Shown: piece after piece, positions 17,109 to 26,266 of the stretch | How positions within the stretch are numbered: position 1 is the stretch's first letter | How the letters are laid out: the number at the start of each line of letters is the position of its first letter | Assembly (NCBI GenBank): GCA_021647765.1 | Contig: JAKIUD010000005.1 | Coordinates: forward strand, 21,677 to 85,676 | Length of the DNA stretch: 64,000 nt | Direction: 5' to 3' | Source: Desulfuromusa sp. | Lineage (GTDB): Bacteria; Desulfobacterota; Desulfuromonadia; Desulfuromonadales; Geopsychrobacteraceae | Made by a program: the position numbers and the translations under genes | The notes under the pieces: generated by a model | What the model was told of the DNA's origin: nothing | The model's database searches: none | What the model saw: the letters and a program-made list of their open reading frames with translations, nothing else

Positions 17109-18356
17109 TCACAGACAACCAACTGGCAGCTGAATAATATTCTCTGCAACCATTTCAATTTTTTCAGAATTATTGATCAGAATCCCATACTGAGATCCAG
17201 TTTCTTTAAGAAATGTCTTTAACGAACCAAGCATGCGCTGGTTAATTTTGGTTCCCAGCTTAACCTCAATCGGGATGAAGCCAAACGGACCATCAATAAT
17301 TAAATCGATCTCAGCCCGATCACGGGTTCGATAAAAATTAAAATCGACCCCAGCTTTTAAAGTACATTGTATCCCCCGGATTATCTCCTCGATGACAAAT
17401 GATTCAAATGATGTGCCCGCAGTCGGATGGATAAGAAGCCGGTCAACCTCGTCGACCTTAAGAAGGTGATGAAGAATGCCCGAATCACGAAAAAAACCTT
17501 TGGGCATTTTCTGTACTTTTTTCAAACTATTCTTTTCAAAACTGCGCAGGTTTCTCCAGATAAACGTGTTGTGAAGTATTTCAAAATATTCCCGTGCGGT
17601 CACCGAGCTAATCTCTAAAGCTCTGGAAACAACCGATTGGTTAATGATGCTCCCCGAATAATAGGACAAACTTTGAATGAAAAGTCTAAAGTTATGGGTA
17701 TTAAGACGTGGGAAAAGGCGCTGGATATCACGGCGGATATAATCAGAAAAATAACCATCCATCCACAAGCCGTGAAAAAGAGGATTATCCTGACTTTTTA
17801 TTCTGGGTTCAGGATAACCGCCTTGCAGCCAATGCTCATAGACTTGATTAGGGGTAATTTGTGTTCTTAGTCGTGCCAATTTCTCCAGTGAGGTGGTTCG
17901 ATCAACTAATAAATCATATATGGGAGGTAAGGGCTTTTCATAAAACTCCACCATTTTAAAGGGCCAGAGCTCAAGTGTGGCAATTCGACCAGCGAGACTC
18001 TCAGATAAACCTTTCACGATCTCTGGAGAACTGGAGCCAGTCAGCAGAAAACGACCACAGGCATTCCTGTCCTGATCAATAATACCGCGGAGAACACTGA
18101 ACAATTCTGGATACTGTTGAGCCTCATCAATAATTACTTTTTCCCGTTGGCGACCAAAAAAACCAAGAGGGTCACTGGTGATCAACTGATAGTCGTCAGG
18201 ACGTTCCAGATCATAATACTTCCAATCAGAATAAACATCCTTAACCAAAGTCGATTTTCCACACTGCCTGGATCCAATAACTGCAACCGCAGGAAACATC
18301 GACATAAGGGATTCTACTTTCGCCCCAAGAAGTCTCTTCTTATCCTTCATTTTCAA
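17109..18356 (-). CDS. AAA ATPase with DUF4143 (DEXX-box/nuclease-like) C terminus
   Basis: 415 residues. The Walker A motif GSRQCGKSTLV is near residue 28, Walker B KVIIDEAQQ near 95, and the sensor-like LLTGSSSPEIV follows. The DUF4143 C-terminal half holds RAEIDLII...IPIEVKLG, resembling a PD-(D/E)xK nuclease core. Such proteins are widespread, often duplicated and horizontally exchanged; their cellular role is poorly known and defence or toxin-like functions have been suggested. It stands alone between two palindromic repeat clusters, so it may have arrived as a unit. Confidence 0.8.
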   Translation of the reverse strand: MKMKDKKRLLGAKVESLMSMFPAVAVIGSRQCGKSTLVKDVYSDWKYYDLERPDDYQLITSDPLGFFGRQREKVIIDEAQQYPELFSVLRGIIDQDRNACGRFLLTGSSSPEIVKGLSESLAGRIATLELWPFKMVEFYEKPLPPIYDLLVDRTTSLEKLARLRTQITPNQVYEHWLQGGYPEPRIKSQDNPLFHGLWMDGYFSDYIRRDIQRLFPRLNTHNFRLFIQSLSYYSGSIINQSVVSRALEISSVTAREYFEILHNTFIWRNLRSFEKNSLKKVQKMPKGFFRDSGILHHLLKVDEVDRLLIHPTAGTSFESFVIEEIIRGIQCTLKAGVDFNFYRTRDRAEIDLIIDGPFGFIPIEVKLGTKINQRMLGSLKTFLKETGSQYGILINNSEKIEMVAENIIQLPVGCL

Positions 18357-18424
18357 ATTCTACCTTTAAATTTAAAGGGTGTCAATGAATTTCACGTGTA
18401 CCGATAAATCACCGAGTTTCAAGT

Positions 18425-19954
18425 TCAACATCGTCCGTTCAATTCCTGGTGGTTAAAACCACCGTAAAAAACCAGTCTAAAAGAACTGCCCCGCCCGACA
18501 CAGGACTCAATCTCAATTTTTCCACCGGACTCTTCTATAATCCGCTGACAGATAGCCAGACCAAGACCTGTCCCTTCACCGGGGGCTTTGGTTGTATAAA
18601 ATGGGTCGAAGATTTTACCGAGATCTTCTTCCGCTATCCCTGAACCATTATCTTTGATCACTAACCAAATATTTGTGCTGCCCTCCCCTGCCATCAGAGT
18701 AATTTTTCCATTTTTCTCGCAAGCTTGAAGCGCATTGAGCAGAAGATTAATAAATACCTGCTGGAATTTATTTGCATCACCGATGATTTCAGGTAAAGAA
18801 GCGGGGAGGTCATCAGCAACATCAACACCTGCCAGGGTTCCCTGATTTTTCAACAGTTGCACACATGAGCGCATAACTTTCACAATATCAACAGGTTCAG
18901 TGACACCATTTGCAGTCGGTCGTGAAAAATCAAGAAGTTCCCTGACCAGAAAATCGATCCGGTTCGCTTCGACAAGCGCCCGTTGCAGAATATCACTGTC
19001 CGCTGCCACCTCTATCCGCTGTTTCAACAATTCAAGATAGCCGATTATTGCGGCAAGAGGATTTCCGATTTCATGTGCCAACCCGGCAGCCAGTTGACCA
19101 ACTGATGCCATTTTTTCACTACGGATCAATTCGTCCCGTGCTTGTTGCAGTTCTCGATTTGTCTGTTCTAGCGATCTAATGTACTGTTCAGTCTCATAAC
19201 GACTCTGTCGCAATGCATCAACCATCTGATTATAAGCAGTTGCCAGTTGAGAAATTTCGACAGGACCGGCAATCGGCAACCGGGTTTCCAGATTTCCGGA
19301 GCTGACATCCTGGGTTGCTTTGAGTAAATTTTGAGCCGGGCGGATGATATTTTTCAAGATAAGGTAATAGCCCGCAAGAACGAGAATAATCCCGTAGAGA
19401 ATAATGTAAAGAATCAAAACTTGGAGTGAACCCAAGATCTTCAGACGAATATCGGCAAGTGAAAAATGGAGTTCCATCACCCCGTAAAAAGAGTTTTTAA
19501 ACTGGATCGGCAGAACCAGCTGGGTCGTTGATTCTACTTGTTCAAAAAAACTCAACAAGGTGGAATAATTAGTTTTTTGCTGTAATTTCTTAGTGAGCTT
19601 GACCATCTGCAAGCGGGCTACAAGAGATGGTGTGACCTGACCAGTGACAGAAGAACCAACTGAGTTAAAATTTCGATCATAAAGCCACCAGGCATCACAA
19701 TGGATATCATCTGGTAACTGTGCCAGTAAAACCAATTTCTCTTCCAAAACAACATCCTCCGGCAAGTCCCCTTGTGGCTGACGTGAAACAGTTGCCAGAA
19801 TCTGTGCAAATGAGCGCAGCTGCCCAACCCGCTCTTCGAGCAAATTCTTCTCCATCAAGTGCAGCATCATAACGCCACCCAGCACCAACGCTGCCCCAAG
19901 CAACAGTGTCAACGTGATGAGAACCTCTGTCCGCAAACCAACAGACTTTGCCAA
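18425..19954 (-). CDS. Membrane sensor histidine kinase (NtrB/ZraS-like)
   Basis: 509 residues from TTG 19952-19954, with GAGG seven bases upstream. TM1 spans ~10-30, a periplasmic sensor of ~140 residues follows, then TM2 at ~172-197, a HAMP domain and a short coiled coil. The HisKA box is LAHEIGNPLAAIIGYLE, the N box FINLLLNALQACEKNG, and the G boxes DNGSGIAEEDLGKIFDPFY and GEGTGLGLAI. No response regulator is adjacent, so its partner lies elsewhere. The last residues (GGFNHQELNGRC) are encoded by the palindromic repeat at 18448-18463, so a repeat insertion has rewritten the 3' end. Confidence 0.9.
   Translation of the reverse strand: MAKSVGLRTEVLITLTLLLGAALVLGGVMMLHLMEKNLLEERVGQLRSFAQILATVSRQPQGDLPEDVVLEEKLVLLAQLPDDIHCDAWWLYDRNFNSVGSSVTGQVTPSLVARLQMVKLTKKLQQKTNYSTLLSFFEQVESTTQLVLPIQFKNSFYGVMELHFSLADIRLKILGSLQVLILYIILYGIILVLAGYYLILKNIIRPAQNLLKATQDVSSGNLETRLPIAGPVEISQLATAYNQMVDALRQSRYETEQYIRSLEQTNRELQQARDELIRSEKMASVGQLAAGLAHEIGNPLAAIIGYLELLKQRIEVAADSDILQRALVEANRIDFLVRELLDFSRPTANGVTEPVDIVKVMRSCVQLLKNQGTLAGVDVADDLPASLPEIIGDANKFQQVFINLLLNALQACEKNGKITLMAGEGSTNIWLVIKDNGSGIAEEDLGKIFDPFYTTKAPGEGTGLGLAICQRIIEESGGKIEIESCVGRGSSFRLVFYGGFNHQELNGRC
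18448..18463. repeat. Perfect 16-bp palindrome inside the kinase 3' end
   Basis: GGTGGTTAAAACCACC, related to the ends of the 161-bp element at 16939-17099. It lies within the last codons of the kinase gene and may double as a transcription stop signal. Confidence 0.65.
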
Positions 19955-20040
19955 TTGCTATCCTCACTTCTAAAAAATAATAATTGATATTTACTAATTA
20001 CCATATCATTTCAAAAAAACAAACAAGGGGTTTGTCAAAT

Positions 20041-20145
20041 GATGCCAAAATGATGAATAATAGGGTTGCAGGCTGTAGACTGGTGCTCTACTCTGATCAA
20101 TGAGAAGTAACCTTCCTACAGCCTCACAGCCTTCAGCCTAAAGCA
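20041..20145. repeat. CTACAGCC-type repeat, degenerate
   Basis: The gap between the kinase and ferredoxin genes holds GCAGGCTGTAGACT and, about 65 bp on, CTACAGCCTCACAGCC plus CTTCAGCC. These are inverted, low-complexity copies of a GGCTGTAG motif. Nothing else was recognised in this 223-bp gap. Confidence 0.4.
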
Positions 20146-20177
20146 TTGAACCTAATCCCCTGAAAACGGAGTTTTTT

Positions 20178-20369
20178 ATGCCCAGAATCCCACTTTTAGA
20201 TCAAACAGCCTGTATCGGCTGCGAAACTTGTACCCGTATCTGTCCAAAAGTATTTCGTATGGTTTCAGAACACCTCGCCGGCATCCATAATCCAACGGGT
20301 GATACAGAAGAAAAAATTGAAGAGGCAATGGACAACTGTCCGGTAGCCTGCATTAACTGGGAAGATTGA
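20178..20369 (+). CDS. Small [4Fe-4S] ferredoxin
   Basis: 63 residues. The motif CIGCETCTRICP provides the cluster cysteines (CxxCxxCxxxCP form) and a further Cys is in NCPVACINW near the end, so a single cluster is most likely, with extra cysteines near it. It is a low-potential electron carrier. GGAG lies six bases before the ATG. First of four plus-strand genes with overlapping or near-zero spacing (ferredoxin, lipoprotein, HD protein, DedA). Confidence 0.9.
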   Translation: MPRIPLLDQTACIGCETCTRICPKVFRMVSEHLAGIHNPTGDTEEKIEEAMDNCPVACINWED

Positions 20370-21046
20370 TGGTGTCGAAAGAAGTCCGATCGATACTGTT
20401 GCAATCAGCGATGACAGACCTGAAATCAATCCCCTCCCGAGTTGCTGAAAAACGACTACAGGTTATAGGTCGATTTTTTTGCTTAGCTGTCTTCATCAGC
20501 TTAGTTCTAGCACTTTCTGGTTGCCAATCTGGACTCCTTAAAAAAGGACAGATGAATGAATTCAATGAAGAGCTTTATATCGATGCCAAGTTGAATTTTG
20601 CCATTAAACATCCGGTTAATTGGAAAAGAGTCAAAATTCCGGTTTCTTCTCCCGAATTCAGAGCCGACACGGTACGCTGGAAAATTGAAAATCCACGCAA
20701 AGAAACTGACAGTTTCGGTAACATGCTGATTCAGAGTCTTCCCGGCAAAAAGAACGCTGATCTCCCCGATCTTCTCAGCGATTTTTTAGCCGACAAGCCG
20801 GAACTAAAATCGGGTCAGGCAGAACGCTTTGAACATTCAGCAGGATCAGCTTTGAAATTTATTGGTCGTGATGTCGATCGAGGTCGACTGACGATTGCAC
20901 TGAAGGGGCAGCAACACGATTTTATTATCTCGCTGGATTATCCAAACAACCGATTCAATGAACTTTTGCCAGTGTTTCAGGATATTGTTGCCAGTTTTTC
21001 AGAGCTGATTCGCCCGGACAGTTACCCCAAATTAGCGCCAAAATGA
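20369..21046 (+). CDS. Lipoprotein of unknown function (PsbP/MOG1-like size)
   Basis: 225 residues. A hydrophobic segment ending LALSGC is a lipobox, so it is probably an outer- or inner-membrane lipoprotein. The mature part (LYIDAKLNFAIKHPVNWKRV, then SFGNMLIQSLPG) resembles small beta-rich domains of the PsbP/DUF1795 type, but the call is weak. The ATG at 20369 overlaps the ferredoxin stop and has GGGAAG upstream. ATG 20411 is an alternative with a shorter leader. It overlaps the next gene by 4 bp. Confidence 0.65.
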   Translation: MVSKEVRSILLQSAMTDLKSIPSRVAEKRLQVIGRFFCLAVFISLVLALSGCQSGLLKKGQMNEFNEELYIDAKLNFAIKHPVNWKRVKIPVSSPEFRADTVRWKIENPRKETDSFGNMLIQSLPGKKNADLPDLLSDFLADKPELKSGQAERFEHSAGSALKFIGRDVDRGRLTIALKGQQHDFIISLDYPNNRFNELLPVFQDIVASFSELIRPDSYPKLAPK

Positions 21047-21615
21047 CCAAAAAAATCTATCCGGCAAAAATCATAAAAAAATACTATTCCAACCATCCAC
21101 AGGCGTGGCAGATTCTCCTCGTTCACAGTCGTCTGGTGACCCGAAAAGCTCTGAAGATTGGTCGTTATTTACGGGCACATGGGGATTTGGTGGATTTACA
21201 ATTTCTTGCTGAAGCGGCAATGTTACACGATATCGGCATGATCATGACCAATACTCCTGAGCTTGACTGTCATGGGGAAGGTTCTTATCTTCAACATGGA
21301 ATCAGGGGTAAAGAGATTCTGGAACGAGAGGGGTTCCCCAGACATGCTCGAGTTTGTGAACGACATATCGGAGTGGGTCTAACTGCAAAGGAAATTCAGC
21401 AAAAAAAGCTCCCGCTGCCAAAGCGTGATATGCAACCAGAAACTCTGGAAGAGCGGATTATCTGTTATGCAGATCTGTTTTATTCCAAAGGGGAAAAAAA
21501 TCGTGGCCGGGAAAAATCCCTGCGGAAAATTCGTGATAAACTGAAAAAACACGGTAAAAATAAAGTAAAGATTTTTGATCAATGGCAGAGAAAGTTTGAA
21601 CCTGAGCTGAGTTGA
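21043..21615 (+). CDS. HD-domain phosphohydrolase-like protein
   Basis: 190 residues. The HD motif is MLHDIGMI near residue 66, preceded by VHSRLVTRKALKIG (the first metal His) and followed by HGEGSYLQHGIRGKEIL. This resembles the short HDIG family that includes TIGR00295. The C terminus is strongly basic (EKNRGREKSLRKIRDKLKKH). It is a metal-dependent phosphohydrolase, probably nucleotide-directed; the substrate is unknown. The ATGA overlap with the lipoprotein gene means coupled translation. Confidence 0.82.
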   Translation: MTKKIYPAKIIKKYYSNHPQAWQILLVHSRLVTRKALKIGRYLRAHGDLVDLQFLAEAAMLHDIGMIMTNTPELDCHGEGSYLQHGIRGKEILEREGFPRHARVCERHIGVGLTAKEIQQKKLPLPKRDMQPETLEERIICYADLFYSKGEKNRGREKSLRKIRDKLKKHGKNKVKIFDQWQRKFEPELS

Positions 21616-21616
21616 T

Positions 21617-22222
21617 ATGGAAAGTTGGCTACAACAGTTTATTGGATTTCTTCCTGATGGTGGCAGCTATCTACTACTGCTCTTTCTGGTTGCCTTTGCT
21701 GAATCATTGCCGATGATAGGCTTGATAGTTCCTGGAAGTACCTTGATCGTGTTTGCTGGTTTTCTTGCCTCACACGGAAAGTGTTCTTTCATATTGCTGG
21801 GAGCGATAACAACCACTGGGGCACTACTGGGAGACCTGCTCAGTTTTTGGCTGGGGTTTCATTATGGGTCAAAGCTATTAAAGTTGAGAATTTTCCAGAA
21901 ACAGCGTCGATTGGTTAAACGCTCTGAACATTTCTTCGTTTATCATGGTGGTAAAAGTATCTTTTTTGCCCGGTTTCTTGGCCCAATTCGCGGTATTACC
22001 CCTTTCGTTGCTGGTCTTTCGGGCATGTCGGGACGATCATTTAGTATCTACGCACTGATCAGTGCCGTTTTGTGGGGAATTTGTTATCCAGGACTAGGTT
22101 ATTTCGGAGGGAGTAGCTGGCAGGACGCACAGAGTTTATCTGCCCGGTTCGGACTAATTATCATTGTAGTCTTACTGGCAACGATTCTCCATTACTGGAT
22201 CCGGCGAAACTTTAAGAGATAA
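21617..22222 (+). CDS. DedA/VTT-family membrane protein
   Basis: 201 residues with about five hydrophobic segments. Family marks are AESLPMIGLIVPGSTLIVFA near residue 28 and FFARFLGPIRGITPFVAGLSGM near residue 115. DedA proteins are lipid scramblases or undecaprenyl-phosphate transporters that maintain envelope and proton-motive force. It starts one base after the HD gene stop. A MITE-like element begins 30 bp after its end. Confidence 0.92.
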   Translation: MESWLQQFIGFLPDGGSYLLLLFLVAFAESLPMIGLIVPGSTLIVFAGFLASHGKCSFILLGAITTTGALLGDLLSFWLGFHYGSKLLKLRIFQKQRRLVKRSEHFFVYHGGKSIFFARFLGPIRGITPFVAGLSGMSGRSFSIYALISAVLWGICYPGLGYFGGSSWQDAQSLSARFGLIIIVVLLATILHYWIRRNFKR

Positions 22223-22251
22223 TAGAAACTGCTGATCTCACAAAGAACCAC

Positions 22252-22433
22252 CAGATTAGCACTAATCTTCCACTTTGATAGCGTATTTTGGATTTCCCCT
22301 TGATGCACCCAAAATACGGGCATAAAGGGGAAGGCTGGGATGGGGGTGGATTGTTGCTATTTGCCCCTCTCCCTAACCCTCTCCCACGCCGGGGAGAGGG
22401 GATTTTATACAGCGGAAGATTGGTGCTAATCAG
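22252..22433. mobile_element. 182-bp MITE-like element, copy 1
   Basis: The ends (22252-22274 and 22411-22433) are inverted 23-mers differing at three positions, built on GATTAGCACYAATCTTCCRCT. The interior carries the common CCCCTCTCCCTAACCCTCTC-type repeat and a hairpin (CCCTCTCC...GGGGAGAGGG). It has no coding capacity. The same ends recur at 38581-38733 around a different interior. Confidence 0.75.
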
Positions 22434-22499
22434 TAAAAACCATAAGGCAACCAAGCAAAAATTTCAAACTGGAACAAAGGCCATTTTTTCACATCAGCA

Positions 22500-23501
22500 T
22501 TAAAAACAGTATTGTACACCCGTAGTTAAAGAATAAGAACTCCAATTAACCTGATTCAAACGGGATAAACCTACTGTGCCGTCAGCAAAATAGGTTCTAT
22601 CTGTACCGCTCTCTGTTTCCCAATTCTGGATCTTACCATCGAGTAACCATGACCAGTTTTTATTGAGAGAATACAGCCCCTTGATATTCCAGACCATACC
22701 AGTTCCGGTCGTTTCTTGTTCAAAACTGACAGGATGAGCAAAATTAGAACGTAAATTCCAATCAGCCTGGGCAAAATACTCGACCCAATGGTATTCTGCA
22801 CTGACTGTTATTTTAATTTTTTGATTCGCCTGGTAATCAATATTCGCCCCTAACCATGGCCCGTACCAGTAGGCGGTATAACTGCTGTCCAGGGACGGTA
22901 TCTGACCTATCGGTAGCGGCATTTCAGCATCTGAACCAAAAAACCACCAGCGATAAAACGGATTGGAAACGGTCTGTTCACCATCAGTCATCGACAGATC
23001 TTGCATGTTGAAGCCATAACCAATCAATGGTGTAATGGAAAGACCTTCGATGAGGCTCAATTCAAATATCGGCCCTACTGCCCCTGACAAATCAACGGTA
23101 AGCCCCTTATCTGCATCATTAACCGAGCGGGACCACTCAAAAGTTCGCCCATCTGCGGCATAGTCAGAATCTTGCACATCGCCACCAAGAATTTTCCCAA
23201 AGGCAATATTTGCTAAAATCAGAGAATTTCTTTTCAGGAATGGCAGCTCCCCTATTTCCAGCCATCCGGTAGCCTGAATTTGAAATATTTCAAGGTCTTC
23301 CCAACTCAGTTCAGAAAGAATAGTAGGGTTTTCCCCGTTGATATCGCCAGAGATATTCCAATCAAGTTGATCGGATCGGTAGCCAAACCCTACATCAACA
23401 CCAGAAGCCTCAATATTAAAGAGATCAAAAGCTAATACTGAACGAACTTGAAGCAGATTGAAGGACAAAAGGAGGACAAGGAAACAAAAAAAACAGCGCA
23501 T
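22500..23501 (-). CDS. Outer-membrane beta-barrel protein, unknown (omptin-like appearance)
   Basis: 333 residues. The signal peptide ends about SVLAF (residue 25). The mature sequence consists of alternating amphipathic strands rich in Trp/Tyr and closes with Phe (TTGVQYCF), as barrel proteins do. The opening (VDVGFGYRSDQLDWNI then LSELSWEDLEIFQIQATGWL) recalls omptin/Protochlamydia-type barrels. I could not place the omptin catalytic Asp/His residues with confidence, so protease activity is not claimed. It is a single gene between the MITE and the acnB terminator. Confidence 0.7.
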   Translation of the reverse strand: MRCFFCFLVLLLSFNLLQVRSVLAFDLFNIEASGVDVGFGYRSDQLDWNISGDINGENPTILSELSWEDLEIFQIQATGWLEIGELPFLKRNSLILANIAFGKILGGDVQDSDYAADGRTFEWSRSVNDADKGLTVDLSGAVGPIFELSLIEGLSITPLIGYGFNMQDLSMTDGEQTVSNPFYRWWFFGSDAEMPLPIGQIPSLDSSYTAYWYGPWLGANIDYQANQKIKITVSAEYHWVEYFAQADWNLRSNFAHPVSFEQETTGTGMVWNIKGLYSLNKNWSWLLDGKIQNWETESGTDRTYFADGTVGLSRLNQVNWSSYSLTTGVQYCF

Positions 23502-23525
23502 TTAATGACCCACAGTAAAATAGCT

Positions 23526-23559
23526 TTAAAAAAGGCCACCCGCTTGGAGGGATGGCCTT
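23526..23559 (-). terminator. Intrinsic terminator of acnB
   Basis: The AAGGCCA/TGGCCTT stem, with an inner CCC/GGG pairing, is followed leftward by TTTTTTAAAG. It lies 29 bp after the acnB stop. Confidence 0.85.
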
Positions 23560-23588
23560 CATCATATCAACCCATAGGAATAAGAAAT

Positions 23589-26144
23589 TTAAATATCACA
23601 ACGTTTATAAACAGCGTCAAACTCACCCAACTTGTCAAACTGCAAATAGTCGTAAACTTCATCCTTAAATGGAGATATCTTCTCTTTATAAACAGCCAGA
23701 TATTCGGCAGGTGTCGGCAATTTACCATTCAATGCCGTAACGGCACCTAACTCGGCACTGCCAAGATAGACCTGTGCTCCATTGCCGATCCGATCATCAA
23801 AGTTACGGGTTGAGGTTGAGAACATATTTACCCCATCGGGAACCCGCGCCTGGTTCCCCATGCACAGAGAGCACCCCGGAGTTTCTATCCGGGCACCAAC
23901 CTGATTAAAGATGGCAAAATAGGCCTCACTTTTCAGTTTGGATTGATCCATCCGGGTTGGTGGACAAATCCAGATACGATCATTGGGATTAAAATTATGT
24001 CCTTCCCAAATTTTGGCGGCAGCGCGGAAATGACCAATATTGGTCATACAGGAACCAATAAAAATATCCTTAATTTCGGTTCCCTGAACTTCAGACAAAA
24101 CCTTGACATCATCGGGATCATTCGGGCAAGCCAGAATAGGCTCAGTGATTTCAGTCAGATCAATTTCGATCACTGCTGCGTATTCAGCATCAGCATCAGC
24201 TTCAATCAGTTGTGGATTTTTCAACCAGTCTTTAACCGCATCTATCCGATTCTGCAAAGTCTGCGCATCCTGATAACCATCAGCGATCATTTTTTCCATC
24301 AGTGCAATATTTGAGTGAAGGTAGGTACAGACGCTCTCTTCAGACAGCTTGATACAACCGGCTGCTGCTGAACGCTCGGCAGCGGCATCAGTCAGTTCAA
24401 AAGCCTGTTCAACAGAGAGGTTTGGCAAACCTTCCATCTCCAGAATTTTGCCATTAAAAATATTGATTTTGTTCTTTTTAGGCACCGTCATCAAGCCCTG
24501 CTTAATCGCCCAGAGAGGGATAGCATTCACCGCATCACGTAAAGTGATCCCTTCGTTAAACTCCCCCTTGAACCGAACCAGCACTGATTCAGGCATATCC
24601 AGAGGCATAAACCCAAGAGCCCCGGCAAAAGCAATCAGACCTGAACCAGCAGGAAAACTGATGCCGATGGGGAAGCGGGTGTGAGAGTCACCACCAGTAC
24701 CAACAGTATCTGGCACCAAGAGGCGGTTCAACCAACTATGAATAACTCCATCACCGGGATTCAAAGGGACACCAGCGCGATCAGAGATAAACTTGGGCAA
24801 AGTATTGTGCATCAGCACATCAGCTGGTTTTGGATAAGCAGCAGTGTGACAGAAAGACTGCATGAACATTGGTGACTGAAAGCGCAGACACGCCAGTTCT
24901 TTCAACTCATCAGCAGTCATGGGACCGGTCGTATCCTGAGAGCCAACTGTGGTCATCTTCGGCTCGCAAGCGGTTCCTGGAAGAATCCCATCCACACCAC
25001 AAGCACGTCCAACCATCTTTTGCGCCTGAGTGTAACCCTGATTCGCTTTTGGAGTTGGATTGTCGGCTTTAGCAAAGATATCGGGCTCAGCTACGCCGTT
25101 AGCAGCACACGCCAGGGTGGTCACAGAACGCCCGATGATTAGAGGAATCCGACCACCGGCACGATATTCATCTGGCACGGTATCAGGTTTGATCTCGAAG
25201 GTAGAAACAACCTCACCAGCTTCGTTCGTCACTTCACCTTTTGCGGTATTAATGGTGATAACATCACCCATGTTCATTTTAGTGACATCCATTTTCAACG
25301 GTAATGCACCTGAATCCTGAGCCGTATTAAAGAAAATTGGAGCAATGACGCTGCCGATAATCACCCCACCGCGGCGCTTGTTAGGGACAGCGGGAATATC
25401 ATCACCAATACACCACAAAACACTGTTACAAGCCGATTTACGGGAAGAACCGGTACCGACAACATCACCGACAAACGCGACCTGATGACCAGCTTCACGC
25501 CACTTGGCAATTTCCTCAATGCCACCGGGAAAACGGGTCTTGCCCATTGCCAGAGCATGCAGCGGAATATCGGGACGACTCCAGGCATCACCAGCGGGAG
25601 AAAAATCATCGGTATTAATCTCTCCTTCAACTTTAAATACTTTGACAGTGATGATTTCAGGCATTTCGGGTTTGTTAGTAAACCACTCTGCCTTAGCCCA
25701 GCTATCAACAACTTGTTTTGCCGCACTGTTACTTTTGGCCAATTCAATGACTTGCTCAGCAGCATCGTAGACATAGGTCATACCTGACAATGCTTTGGCG
25801 GCTTCGTCAGCTAACCCGGTATCACTTAGAGCAGCAATCAACGGCTGAACATTATAGCCACCAATCATGGTGCCAAGAATCTGCACTGCTTTAACTTTGT
25901 CGATCAAGGGGGAAGATTTGCTTCCAGCGACAATCTCTGCGAGAAAAGCAGCTTTAACTTCAGCTGCCGGGTCAACTCCAGGAGACACCCGCTCAGTCAG
26001 CAAATTAAGCAAAAAATCTTCTTTGCCTGCGGGAGGGTTCTGTAGCAGATCACAAAGACCAGCTGTCTGCTCAGGATTCAATGGTAGAGCTGGTATTCCC
26101 TGCGCATTCCGTTCTTCTTCCAACTTCAGATAAGCTTCGATCAT
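23589..26144 (-). CDS. acnB: Aconitate hydratase B
   Basis: Interconverts citrate and isocitrate in the TCA cycle with a [4Fe-4S] cluster. 851 residues, the AcnB length. The N-terminal HEAT-like domain comes first, then the swivel domain (VGDVVGTGSSRKSACNSV), then the catalytic part with GSQDTTGPMT, GVPLNPGDGVIHSWLNR and the cluster cysteines in GSCMTNIGHF and GCSLCMGNQARV. It is monocistronic, with its own promoter/operator (26242-26282) and terminator. AcnB-type enzymes can double as mRNA-binding iron sensors; not assessable here. Confidence 0.97.
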   Translation of the reverse strand: MIEAYLKLEEERNAQGIPALPLNPEQTAGLCDLLQNPPAGKEDFLLNLLTERVSPGVDPAAEVKAAFLAEIVAGSKSSPLIDKVKAVQILGTMIGGYNVQPLIAALSDTGLADEAAKALSGMTYVYDAAEQVIELAKSNSAAKQVVDSWAKAEWFTNKPEMPEIITVKVFKVEGEINTDDFSPAGDAWSRPDIPLHALAMGKTRFPGGIEEIAKWREAGHQVAFVGDVVGTGSSRKSACNSVLWCIGDDIPAVPNKRRGGVIIGSVIAPIFFNTAQDSGALPLKMDVTKMNMGDVITINTAKGEVTNEAGEVVSTFEIKPDTVPDEYRAGGRIPLIIGRSVTTLACAANGVAEPDIFAKADNPTPKANQGYTQAQKMVGRACGVDGILPGTACEPKMTTVGSQDTTGPMTADELKELACLRFQSPMFMQSFCHTAAYPKPADVLMHNTLPKFISDRAGVPLNPGDGVIHSWLNRLLVPDTVGTGGDSHTRFPIGISFPAGSGLIAFAGALGFMPLDMPESVLVRFKGEFNEGITLRDAVNAIPLWAIKQGLMTVPKKNKINIFNGKILEMEGLPNLSVEQAFELTDAAAERSAAAGCIKLSEESVCTYLHSNIALMEKMIADGYQDAQTLQNRIDAVKDWLKNPQLIEADADAEYAAVIEIDLTEITEPILACPNDPDDVKVLSEVQGTEIKDIFIGSCMTNIGHFRAAAKIWEGHNFNPNDRIWICPPTRMDQSKLKSEAYFAIFNQVGARIETPGCSLCMGNQARVPDGVNMFSTSTRNFDDRIGNGAQVYLGSAELGAVTALNGKLPTPAEYLAVYKEKISPFKDEVYDYLQFDKLGEFDAVYKRCDI

Positions 26145-26241
26145 CTCTCTCCTCCAAGTATCAAGTTTTGCAGCTCAAGCTGCTCCATAGACTAAGTAGT
26201 CAACAGTTTCTGGCTCACTGAAAAAGACTAAAATATGAGCA

Positions 26242-26266
26242 AAATCGTGCATACTGTATACGATTT
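26242..26266. promoter_or_regulatory. Palindromic operator candidate at the acnB promoter
   Basis: A 25-bp imperfect palindrome with AAATCGT/ACGATTT arms around GCATACTGTATAC. The GTATAC core is typical of GntR-family operators. It covers the -10 box, so a bound regulator would repress acnB. Confidence 0.6.

Noticed and set aside
22500..23501. Naming the outer-membrane barrel an omptin protease
   Set aside because: The opening resembles omptins, but the catalytic Asp pairs and Asp-His dyad could not be placed.
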